NCBI GenBank assembly: GCA_034429695.1
Contig: DAOUGC010000126.1
Location: forward strand, 1 to 33,022
Direction of reading: 5' to 3'
Length of the DNA: 33,022 nucleotides
Source of the DNA: DAOUGC01 sp034429695
GTDB taxonomy: Bacteria > Chloroflexota > Anaerolineae > Anaerolineales > Anaerolineaceae
Part shown: one piece after another, positions 8,852 through 14,900 of the stretch
Numbering within the stretch: position 1 is the first letter of the stretch
Layout: the number at the start of each line of letters is the position of its first letter
Position numbers and translations under genes: made by a program
Notes under the pieces: model-generated
Told to the model about the DNA's origin: nothing
What the model saw: the letters and a program-made list of their open reading frames with translations, nothing else
The model's database searches: none

Positions 8852-8857
8852 ATTATA
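8852..8857 (-). promoter_or_regulatory. -10 box for a leaderless larA-like transcript
   Basis: A perfect minus-strand TATAAT is followed by 6 bases and then the ATG at 8845, which places the expected transcription start at or within the start codon. No Shine-Dalgarno sequence is present. The -35 region does not match consensus. Confidence 0.45.
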
Positions 8858-8942
8858 ATCCCACGCTTTATGCTATCATTCAGATAAACATATGCAGGAT
8901 AATCACCGTCAGCAATGACAGCCATCGCGCAGGGAGGATTGC

Positions 8943-9503
8943 ATGAGCGACCGTGTTGAACGGGGGACGAAAATTGTGCTGACCGGCGTATTTCTCGGTC
9001 TGTTTGGCTTGTTTGTGTTTGTCAATGTGCGCACCGGCTGGCTGCGCTTCTTCCTGCCCGGCTGGTTCGATATTGCCCTGCTGGCGCTGGCCACCTTCCG
9101 GCTGGGGCGGCTAATCGCCTATGACCGCGTGTTTGAGCCTTTCCGTGCGCCTTTCACCCGCACGGTGCCAGACGAAACCGGCGCGGGTGAATCGGTGGAG
9201 CCGCGCGGTAAGGGCGTGCGTCAGGCCATCGGTCAGCTCATCTCCTGCCCGATCTGCGCCGGTACGTGGGTGGCTGCCATTCTGGTTTACCTGCTGCTGC
9301 TCTACCCCGATGTCACCCGCCTGTTCCTGACCTTTACCGCCGTGATCGGCGCGGCAGAGCTGCTGAATGGAGTCAACGAAGCCCTGTGCTGGCGGGCAGA
9401 ACGGGACCGTGCGCTCGCTGGTCGCGAACGTGCGCTCGCTGGTCGCGAACGTGCGCTCGCTGGTCGCTCAGCCACTGAGAAGCAGTCAGGACAGCCGCAG
9501 TGA
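8943..9503 (+). CDS. DUF1360 membrane protein with a C-terminal heptapeptide repeat
   Basis: 186 residues. The ATG has AGGGAGG about 5 bases upstream. Hydrophobic segments lie at about 10-28, 40-55 and 103-130. The DUF1360 hallmarks are ATFRLGRLIAYDRVFEPFRAPF (about 50-71) and LISCPICAGTWVA (about 98-110), whose Cys pair and Gly-Thr-Trp are conserved. The biochemical function of the family is not known to me. After the last helix the tail contains RALAGRE three times, encoded by an exact 21-bp tandem repeat. The stop overlaps the GTG start of the phosphopantetheinyl transferase gene, so the two are translationally coupled. Confidence 0.78.
   Translation: MSDRVERGTKIVLTGVFLGLFGLFVFVNVRTGWLRFFLPGWFDIALLALATFRLGRLIAYDRVFEPFRAPFTRTVPDETGAGESVEPRGKGVRQAIGQLISCPICAGTWVAAILVYLLLLYPDVTRLFLTFTAVIGAAELLNGVNEALCWRAERDRALAGRERALAGRERALAGRSATEKQSGQPQ
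9408..9470 (+). repeat. Three 21-bp tandem repeats inside the DUF1360 gene
   Basis: Units 9408-9428, 9429-9449 and 9450-9470 are identical except for the last bases of the third. Each encodes RALAGRE, so gain or loss of units keeps the reading frame and only lengthens or shortens a charged cytoplasmic tail. Confidence 0.9.
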
Positions 9504-10297
9504 ACGCGCTGCAGCCCCTGCCCGGCTGGGTTTCCATCACCAGCCTGCCTGAGGAATGTCAACCCTGCCCTCCAGCGGGGGAGCTTCACCTGTGGCTGGC
9601 TTCACTGCACATGGATGCCACCCACCTGCCTGCACTGGAAGCTGTGCTGAGCGAAAGCGAGCAGCAGCGCGCCGCCCGTTTCCTCAGCCCGATCAAGCGC
9701 AATGAGTTCCGCGCAGCGCACGGCGTCTTGCGCCACGTGCTGTCGCTGTACGCTGACCGTCCTGCCTCTGAATTGATCATCAGCGGCAGGACAGGGGAGA
9801 AGCCGCGCCTGATCGGTGTGCCCGGGATGGAGTTCAGCATGAGCCACGCAGGCGGTGCGCTGCTGATCGGCGTCACCCGGCAGGCAGCGCTGGGTGTTGA
9901 CATTGAAGCGCTCCATCAACCCGCCGATCTACAGGAGATGGCTATGCGCATGTTGTCCCCCGCCGAGAAACGCGCCTGGCCCTCACTGCCCTCCAAAAAA
10001 CGCGCCGAGGTCTTTTTCCGCGTGTGGACCCGCAAGGAAGCCATCCTGAAAGCCGCCGGAGTGGGCATGCAGATTGAGCCAGATCAGCTCACCGTGCCCT
10101 TCACACCCACCCCTGCCGTGGTTTCATTCGCCCCGTTCGGCGGCCAGCCGCAAAAATGGTACGTGGAAAGCCTGACATCCATTGAGGGTTTTGCCGCTGC
10201 CGTGGCGGTCTCGCTGGACGCCGCCGCAGATGACAGCGGCGGTGCCGCCAGGCCACACCTCATCCGCACCTTTCACTGGCAACCAGACACGGTCTAA
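9500..10297 (+). CDS. 4'-phosphopantetheinyl transferase (Sfp/AcpT type)
   Basis: 265 residues. Transfers 4'-phosphopantetheine from CoA to a serine of carrier proteins (fatty acid, polyketide or peptide synthesis). The Sfp-type signatures are present: FSMSHAGG (112-119), the magnesium-binding GVDIE (132-136) and FFRVWTRKEAILKAAG (about 172-187) with W176, K179 and E180. The length matches two pseudo-symmetric halves. It begins at a GTG whose GTGA overlaps the stop of the DUF1360 gene. No polyketide or peptide synthetase is in the window, so the carrier protein is elsewhere; it may serve fatty-acid synthesis if no AcpS exists. It converges on the SDR gene with a 9-base gap. Confidence 0.88.
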   Translation: MNALQPLPGWVSITSLPEECQPCPPAGELHLWLASLHMDATHLPALEAVLSESEQQRAARFLSPIKRNEFRAAHGVLRHVLSLYADRPASELIISGRTGEKPRLIGVPGMEFSMSHAGGALLIGVTRQAALGVDIEALHQPADLQEMAMRMLSPAEKRAWPSLPSKKRAEVFFRVWTRKEAILKAAGVGMQIEPDQLTVPFTPTPAVVSFAPFGGQPQKWYVESLTSIEGFAAAVAVSLDAAADDSGGAARPHLIRTFHWQPDTV

Positions 10298-10306
10298 TCC
10301 ATTTTC

Positions 10307-11185
10307 TTAATGCGCCGTTGCCTGCGCTGACCCGGCCGAGAAATTCCCCAGCCCCATGCGCGCCGTGCGCCCCCAGTACATGGACACCACCCGGGTGATC
10401 AACCCGCGCGGCGCAATCCGGCTGACACCCGCCAGCACACGGTTCATCCAGCCAGGGATGATCACCCCTCGCCCGCGCAGCATGTGCTCCACAGCATAAG
10501 CAGCCACTTCCTCCGGCTGCTGGCAGGTCAGCCGCGCCGCCCAGCCCCCACTGGCGATCATTGCCCGCGTCTTGGCGTTGGTGGCAATCCCGTTCGGGCA
10601 CAGCACGCTCACCTTTACTGGTGTTCCGGCCAGCTCGGCGCGCAGCGCCAGACTGAAGTTCACAATGAACGCCTTGGACGGCGCGTAAACCGGCATGTAC
10701 GGCATGGGAAAGAACGCCGCCAGACTGGCGACATTCAACAGGTGCGCCCGCTTCACCCGTTTGAGTTCCGTCAGCAGCATGTGGGTCAGCTTGACCAGCG
10801 CCAGGTTGTTGAGCAGAATGCAGGTCTCATTTTCCGGCACGGTCGAGTCCTCAAAGCGGCGGTTGTAACCCCAGCCGGCATTGTTGAGCAGGCACGTGAT
10901 CTGCCAGCCGCCGCTTCTCACCCAGTGCACCAGCCCCTCCACGCTGCCCGGTTGGGTCAGGTCGGTCTCGTAACACTCAGTCCAGACATCGTAACGTTCA
11001 GCCAGCTCACGGGCGGTATCGCCCAGCCCCGAGCCCGGCAGAGCGACCAGCAGCAGGTTCATCCCGCGCCGCGCACATTCCTCAGCCAGCGCGCGTCCCA
11101 ACCCCTGACTGCCGCCGGTGATCAAAGCCCACTGCCCCCTGAGGCTGTCTTCCTTTTTCCAGAAGAATAAATTCGATTTCACCAT
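10307..11185 (-). CDS. Short-chain dehydrogenase/reductase (classical SDR)
   Basis: 292 residues. NAD(P)-dependent oxidoreductase. Motifs: TGGSQGLG (23-30, nucleotide loop), NNAG (101-104), S154 in NVASL, and catalytic Y167xxxK171 in YAPSK. The PVKVSVLCPNGIATN segment that follows is typical of DltE/YqjQ-like SDRs, which have a lipophilic C-terminal extension, as here (beyond about residue 250). The substrate is unknown. No good Shine-Dalgarno is visible before the ATG. A folded palindrome (11225-11292) lies 40 bases upstream and would be within the 5' leader if transcription starts beyond it. Confidence 0.83.
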   Translation of the reverse strand: MVKSNLFFWKKEDSLRGQWALITGGSQGLGRALAEECARRGMNLLLVALPGSGLGDTARELAERYDVWTECYETDLTQPGSVEGLVHWVRSGGWQITCLLNNAGWGYNRRFEDSTVPENETCILLNNLALVKLTHMLLTELKRVKRAHLLNVASLAAFFPMPYMPVYAPSKAFIVNFSLALRAELAGTPVKVSVLCPNGIATNAKTRAMIASGGWAARLTCQQPEEVAAYAVEHMLRGRGVIIPGWMNRVLAGVSRIAPRGLITRVVSMYWGRTARMGLGNFSAGSAQATAH

Positions 11186-11224
11186 TCACCTCGCATCCGT
11201 TGGACTGGCAGCAGTTGGAAATTG

Positions 11225-11292
11225 GCGCGTGGCAAGGCAGCGCCCACCCGTGGGATGGGCGTTGAAAGTTCGCTTTCAGTTGCCTTGTGCGC
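11225..11292. repeat. Imperfect palindrome able to fold as a three-way junction
   Basis: The outer arms (GCGC...CAAGGCAGC, 11225-11241, and GTTGCCTTGTGCGC, 11279-11292) enclose two separate hairpins: CGCCCA/TGGGCG (11241-11246 with 11256-11261) and TGAAAG/CTTTCA with a 4-base TTCG loop (11263-11278). It could be a structured leader of the SDR gene, a small RNA or a REP-like element. Only base pairing supports it. Confidence 0.45.
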
Positions 11293-11442
11293 CGGGAGAT
11301 TGCCTGCCAGCCGTTTGATGCCATCTTACGGTGAAATGCGCTTTGCGTCATCCACCGCCGGAGGGATTCGGGCATCCACCAAAGGGTGGATCGGTGTCTT
11401 TGCGGTGATGGTCCAGGGTTTCCGCACGCCGTGCGCCGCGGC

Positions 11443-11578
11443 CCCCACCCTGCCCTCCCCCAAATGCTCCGCCGTTGCTCCGCATTCAGGGGAGGGAATC
11501 GGTCGATATCGCCTCCGCACAGGTCGACTGGTCGTATGCTTGGCGACCACACCGCCCCTATGGGGGAGGCAGGTGGGG
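11443..11578. repeat. Nested inverted repeats in the spacer between the SDR and deaminase genes
   Basis: C-rich (11443-11461) and G-rich (11562-11578) arms about 100 bases apart are nearly complementary. Nested inside, CCCTCCCC (11453-11460) pairs with GGGGAGGG (11489-11496), extended by AATGC/GCATT. It looks like a decayed palindromic element. The 695-base spacer 11186-11880 holds no convincing gene; short frames there have no family features or ribosome-binding sites. Confidence 0.45.
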
Positions 11579-11605
11579 ACAGTCTTCATGTCTTTGTAAC
11601 GTTTC

Positions 11606-11817
11606 GGTTCCCACAGGTTTGTGCGCGTGGATCAGGTCCGCCCGAAGAACGCCATCTGCACATCTGACGTTTTCCTGTAGTTGATCAAGTGTCACTCGTG
11701 TTGATTATTCCCCGCAACGGATTGCATCATTTTCGTTTATTCGTTCCCATTCGTTGATGGTTGCCCCTGCGCCGCGACAATTCCCGCAGGTTTGTACGGG
11801 CAAACCAAGTCCACCCG
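11606..11817 (+). repeat. Diverged copies of the spacer repeat also seen at 24.0-24.4 kb
   Basis: Two about 40-base segments (from 11606 and from 11777) share a CCCRCAGGTTTGTRCG...CAAGTCCACCCGAA pattern. The second is preceded at 11741-11760 by TCGTTCCCATTCGTTGATGG. The same order, with nearly the same 20-mer followed by a GGCGGAC/GTCCGCC palindrome, occurs in both large repeats at 23.9-24.5 kb. Confidence 0.45.
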
Positions 11818-11880
11818 AATTATGGCCAGATTGTATGCTTCTGATTCAGGTGAGGAAAGATTCAGATCTTCTTCGTGTCA

Positions 11881-12339
11881 CTATATCCCATTGGCGATTA
11901 AGAAATCATCAATGGCCTTGCATTCATCAGCAAATAAAGGGCCTGTGCACTTGACACCAAAATGTGTTAAGAAATTCTCCATTTCATCAGGATGTCTCCA
12001 TTGATGCATTGTTGGCAAACCATAATATACCGCTTCAATCTCACTCCAGATGATTGCTGAAGCACACATGGGACATGGTTGTTGGGTGGTGAAGATGGAG
12101 CACGTTGCCAAACTCTCGCCTAAAACTGACAACGCACCCTGAATCGCCTTGAGTTCAGCATGCGCCAATGGATTCCGATCTATCTCCACCGAAGTAATAT
12201 CACGCCAAATTATTTCTGACCCCCTGACAATAAATGCTCCGGTAAAGGTTCTATATTCCAAAGCCCGCTCCCTTGTAAATTGGATCAATTCCATCATGAT
12301 CGAATCCAATTGTTCTCCATCCATAAGATCTTTCCGCAA
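11881..12339 (-). CDS. Nucleoside/guanine deaminase of the CDA superfamily
   Basis: 152 residues. A zinc-dependent hydrolytic deaminase close in layout to guanine deaminase and TadA. The zinc site is clear: H60-A-E62 supplies a ligand and the proton shuttle, and P88-C-P-M-C92 supplies two cysteine ligands. The fold is complete to the C-terminus. Guanine or another purine base is the likely substrate. It is not obviously the essential tRNA adenosine deaminase, because its C-terminal HFGVKCTGPLFADECKAIDDFL is of the free-base enzyme type. A TTG start at 12339 has GGAGG 5 bases upstream; ATG at 12324 is the alternative. It lies 75 bases after the TIGR04076-type gene in an A+T-richer island. Confidence 0.82.
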   Translation of the reverse strand: MRKDLMDGEQLDSIMMELIQFTRERALEYRTFTGAFIVRGSEIIWRDITSVEIDRNPLAHAELKAIQGALSVLGESLATCSIFTTQQPCPMCASAIIWSEIEAVYYGLPTMHQWRHPDEMENFLTHFGVKCTGPLFADECKAIDDFLIANGI

Positions 12340-12414
12340 GAAGGCCTCCGCCTTTAAACATGGGAGGGATGCGGCTCCTTTCTTTTCTCTGAAAATATTG
12401 TCGAAGGAAAGCGA

Positions 12415-12726
12415 TTAATCCTCAAGCCTCTCCAGCTTAAAAATAACAGGCCTGATTCCATCGGAACAACATGCGATCAATACATTATTTTCTTTCATCC
12501 AACCGGTATCTGAAAAATTTCCTCCACGTAAGAGCGTCTGTATGGACCGCTGCAAATCGATCCACGCCCACGCACAAAAATCATCCGGGGGTCTGACCAT
12601 GTTTTCCACAACGAAGACCTGACCTTCCTCAAATGAATCACATACAGGGGCAGTTGACTGAGTGTATTGTTCGGAAAAATCCTGATTATACATTTTTCTC
12701 AAAACTGTGATCTTGCACCTTCGCAT
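12415..12726 (-). CDS. TIGR04076 family small protein
   Basis: 103 residues. The pattern is that of the TIGR04076 group of small proteins: KITVLRKMYNQDF at the start, then FEEGQVFVVE, a FCAWAWIDLQRSI segment, GGNF, and the conserved end ACCSDGIRPVIFKLERL. The Cys pair in ACCSDG and the buried Trp residues stand out. No biochemical function is known to me. The ATG has GGAG 5 bases upstream. Likely co-transcribed with the deaminase downstream. Its lower G+C than the flanking genes suggests recent acquisition. Confidence 0.75.
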   Translation of the reverse strand: MRRCKITVLRKMYNQDFSEQYTQSTAPVCDSFEEGQVFVVENMVRPPDDFCAWAWIDLQRSIQTLLRGGNFSDTGWMKENNVLIACCSDGIRPVIFKLERLED

Positions 12727-13020
12727 GTCATCTCCGATTTCTATACGTTGTGTTATTCAATCGAGGTGGTTGTTTGGAATAAATGGTAGAAGTCAAATGG
12801 AAATCATGGAGTGGCGGGGAACCTGTCTTGTGACAGTAAAAAAGCACCCTTCCCAATCATTATACGGTGGATAATTCAATGTATCACGAATAACCATCAA
12901 CAAATTTACAGTTCTTCAAGCAATCAGATACAAAAAGACCTGGGAGATCCATCTTTTCAAAAACATTATCCAACTTTTTATTTCACTGTTTGAGAAAAAA
13001 AGATTCCGGCCCTTAAAACA
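12727..13020. other. A+T-rich spacer without a supportable gene
   Basis: About 290 bases, clearly more A+T-rich than the rest of the window. A 60-codon open frame at 12811-12993 has no ribosome-binding site or recognisable residues. I see no repeat or tRNA here. Confidence 0.5.
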
Positions 13021-13055
13021 CCATCAGACGGGTGAGGGGGACACCCGCCTGATGG
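13021..13055 (-). terminator. Stem-loop downstream of the 64-bp repeat array
   Basis: CCATCAGACGGGTG (13021-13034) pairs with CACCCGCCTGATGG (13042-13055): 14 bp with one mismatch and a 7-base loop. On the minus strand TGTTTTAA follows, a modest T-run. It would end antirepressor transcription after it has crossed the repeat array. Confidence 0.5.
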
Positions 13056-13180
13056 CTATTCATATTTTAGATCATTTCTGCCCTGTGTCAATGGATAAAG
13101 ATACTTATCTTTGTTGTGACATTTGTTTGACAAAAAGGTTCTACAACCGTGACATATAGCAGAAATTATGTTTTCAAATG

Positions 13181-13436
13181 ACGGTCCGGCACCGGACTCC
13201 GTCTCCTACCAATACCAAGGGTAATCAAATATCCTCATCATCAAATGGTCCGGCACCGGACTCAGATCTGTGTCATCCCGAAAAACCACTACAGGTCTTC
13301 GTCATCGAACGGTCCGGCACCGGACTCCGTCTCCTACAAATACCAAGGGTAATTAAATATCCTCATCATCGAATGGTCCGGCACCGGACTCCGTCTCCTA
13401 CAATTACCAAGGGCAATTAAATATCCTCATCATCGA
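13181..13436 (-). repeat. Four 64-bp tandem repeats carrying copies of the antirepressor C-terminus
   Basis: Units start at 13181, 13245, 13309 and 13373, and the same register continues into the gene at 13437. The period is exactly 64 bp. Read on the minus strand, each boundary carries ESGAG, then PFDDEDI or PFDDEDL, then a stop. Four tails are complete (counting the gene's own), using TAA, TAA, TAG and TGA in order away from the gene; the most distal copy is cut after GAGP. Differences inside the tail are almost all at third codon positions. Each unit also has the 14-bp palindrome GTCCGGCACCGGAC. The unit covering 13245-13308 has a different sequence after its stop but keeps the length. Confidence 0.92.
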
Positions 13437-14283
13437 ACGGTCCGGCAGGGTCCGGCATCACCGCGCCGGGCGGCAGGCTGCGCCACACATCGATCTGGTG
13501 CTGCAGGTACTCCATCACCCGTGCAAAATCCTCCTGCCGGATGTTCTCCGACTTCGCTATGCCGGTGATGCGCGTGATGTTGACATAAATGCCGGGGTAA
13601 GGCTTTTTTGCCCCGTGCTGCACCATCAGGTCACCCAGGGTCTGTACGGTCAGGCGGAGCGTGCCCAATTGTTCGTCAGAAAGGCGCTGCTTGGGGCCTA
13701 CAAAGCGGCGCATCTCGTTCACCTGGGCGCGCAGCGCGCCGAAGGCGTCACGAATTTGCTGCACCTTTTCTTCGTGACTTTGACGAATCTCGGACAGCTC
13801 CGCCTGCACTTTTTTTAGGTCCTGGTCGTAAGCCTCCTGTTCAGCGGCCATGCGTGCCACCATCGAGCGCAGGAAACGCAGCTCCTGTTGCTCGGAAATG
13901 CCAAAGTGCTCAGCCAGGATGCCCGCGCTTTCATCCATGAACGCCCGCAACAGATCACGGCGTTCTTCATCAGAAACGCGCTCCAGTTGCACAGAAGCCA
14001 CAAACAACGGCACCACAATGGCATTGATGCACAACACCGCCTGACGTCCGCCAGCGGTCTTCATTAAGATCGTCGCCACAAAATCCTCATAATAACTGGA
14101 GCGGCGCAGGCGTTTGCGCTGCGCCTTCGCGTCCAGCCCAAAGGCATCGCACAGGCTGTTGAGCGAAACATAACCCTGCTGGTCCGCCAGCGTGGCAGTG
14201 TGAATGGCGCGCCCCTGGAACTGCACGTCCCCTTCCGAGATCGGCTCCAGTGCAGCGCTTTGCGAGATCAGATCATTTTCCAT
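13417..14283 (-). CDS. P22 Ant-like phage antirepressor N-terminal domain protein
   Basis: 288 residues from the ATG at 14283, which has GGAGG 5 bases upstream. Residues about 18-120 match the P22_AR_N-type antirepressor domain: IHTATLADQQGYVSLNSLCDAFGLD, the RLRRSSYYEDF segment and VLCINAIVVPLFVASV. A coiled coil follows (about 140-195, heavily charged with Glu/Lys/Gln), then an ORF6C-like C-terminal region (about 200-265, RRFVGPKQRLSDEQLGTL...), then an acidic tail AGPFDDEDI. In phages such proteins bind and inactivate repressors. In-frame codons up to 14397 lack family features. Divergent from the tandem RHH gene, with a 24-bp palindrome between. Four further copies of the tail codons lie directly downstream. 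It may be a domesticated phage gene or part of a multicopy family. Confidence 0.78.
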   Translation of the reverse strand: MENDLISQSAALEPISEGDVQFQGRAIHTATLADQQGYVSLNSLCDAFGLDAKAQRKRLRRSSYYEDFVATILMKTAGGRQAVLCINAIVVPLFVASVQLERVSDEERRDLLRAFMDESAGILAEHFGISEQQELRFLRSMVARMAAEQEAYDQDLKKVQAELSEIRQSHEEKVQQIRDAFGALRAQVNEMRRFVGPKQRLSDEQLGTLRLTVQTLGDLMVQHGAKKPYPGIYVNITRITGIAKSENIRQEDFARVMEYLQHQIDVWRSLPPGAVMPDPAGPFDDEDI

Positions 14284-14311
14284 TGAACCTCCATTAAGGC
14301 ACGGACCGCAG

Positions 14312-14335
14312 GGGAGGTTCCATATGGACCCTCCC
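14312..14335. promoter_or_regulatory. 24-bp near-perfect palindrome between antirepressor and RHH genes
   Basis: GGGAGGTTCCAT (14312-14323) faces ATGGACCCTCCC (14324-14335) with one mismatch pair and no spacer. It lies 28 bases upstream of the antirepressor start, where a repressor would block transcription or a leader hairpin would form. The divergent RHH protein is the obvious candidate binder. Confidence 0.55.
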
Positions 14336-14439
14336 TTTGCACATCCTTGAAAGCAATCCGGCCAGATAGGATATTTTACCGCAGGCTTGCCTTCCACAGT
14401 TAGCCATGCCCCCTTCGACTTGCATTTTTTAAACTCCTA

Positions 14440-14445
14440 TATAAT
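14440..14445 (+). promoter_or_regulatory. -10 box upstream of the RHH gene
   Basis: TATAAT in an A+T-rich stretch, 45 bases before the ATG at 14491. A TTGCAT at 14420-14425 is only 14 bp away, too close for a standard -35, so the -35 element is unclear. Confidence 0.4.
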
Positions 14446-14490
14446 TAATCTTGATCGACAAGCCATTTACCGGATGGGCAAGGGTCAGTC

Positions 14491-14823
14491 ATGACATCCC
14501 GCAAGCACACCATCAACATCTCCAACACCGTGTGGCAGGAACTAAAACGCCGATCCACCAGCGAAGGCAAGGACGCCAGCGCAGTGATCGAAGCGCTCTA
14601 TCACGCCTTCCTCAGCCAGCCGTGCAGCGTCAACCTGCCCCGTCGGCGCAGCGTTGGTGAGGAGCAATTTGGCGTGCGTACCGTCTTCATCCAACCGGAC
14701 GTGTGGACGCGCATGCAACTGTGGGCAAACCGCCAGGACGCATCGCTCTCAGGTCTCACCGAGCATCTGTTGAGGGAACACCTGGGACTGGGGGAAACAC
14801 GCAAACAACCGGAAAACGCCTGA
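14491..14823 (+). CDS. Tandem ribbon-helix-helix DNA-binding protein
   Basis: 110 residues. It shows two ribbon-helix-helix-like halves: residues 6-41 (HTINISNTVWQELKRRS... EALYHAFL) and 62-98 (RTVFIQPDVWTRMQLWA... EHLLREHL). Each has a short beta-strand followed by two helices, and both carry a Val-Trp at the start of the first helix. RHH repressors such as Arc, Mnt and CopG pair two chains to make one DNA-reading sheet; here one chain could supply both strands. AAGGG lies about 7 bases before the ATG. It is divergent from the Ant-like gene, as Mnt is from Ant in phage P22, and ends at a strong shared terminator. It may be a repressor of the antirepressor, of itself, or both. Confidence 0.7.
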   Translation: MTSRKHTINISNTVWQELKRRSTSEGKDASAVIEALYHAFLSQPCSVNLPRRRSVGEEQFGVRTVFIQPDVWTRMQLWANRQDASLSGLTEHLLREHLGLGETRKQPENA

Positions 14824-14844
14824 TCTCATCTGATAAAAAACACA

Positions 14845-14886
14845 CACCAGTCCCATCTCTGACAAAGATGGGACTGGTGCTTTTTT
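14845..14886. terminator. Strong bidirectional intrinsic terminator
   Basis: A perfect 14-bp stem, CACCAGTCCCATCT with AGATGGGACTGGTG, loop of 7, then TTTTTT on the plus strand. On the minus strand a T-run also follows (complement of TAAAAAAC). It serves the RHH gene and the converging CPBP operon. Confidence 0.9.
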
Positions 14887-14900
14887 CTCTCAATCAACGG

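Noticed and set aside
7586..10297. A biosynthetic gene cluster around the phosphopantetheinyl transferase
   Set aside because: No carrier protein, synthetase or polyketide genes are in the window; the transferase is coupled only to a DUF1360 membrane protein.
12811..12993. 60-codon open frame in the A+T-rich spacer
   Set aside because: No ribosome-binding site, no recognisable composition, and ends by chance in low-complexity A+T DNA.
13178..13420. 80-codon plus-strand open frame across the 64-bp repeats
   Set aside because: A frame-rotated reading of the repeat, with no ribosome-binding site; the conservation pattern fits the minus-strand tail codons instead.
13181..13436. The 64-bp repeats as a CRISPR array
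   Set aside because: The whole 64-bp unit is repeated with no unique spacers, no cas genes are near, and the repeat continues into a coding region.
13181..14283. Diversity-generating retroelement (variable and template repeats at a gene's 3' end)
   Set aside because: No reverse transcriptase is in the window, changes are mostly silent third-position rather than adenine-specific, and the repeats contain stop codons.
14284..14397. 38-codon N-terminal extension of the antirepressor
   Set aside because: It would contain the palindrome, lacks family features, and a perfect GGAGG precedes the internal ATG at 14283.
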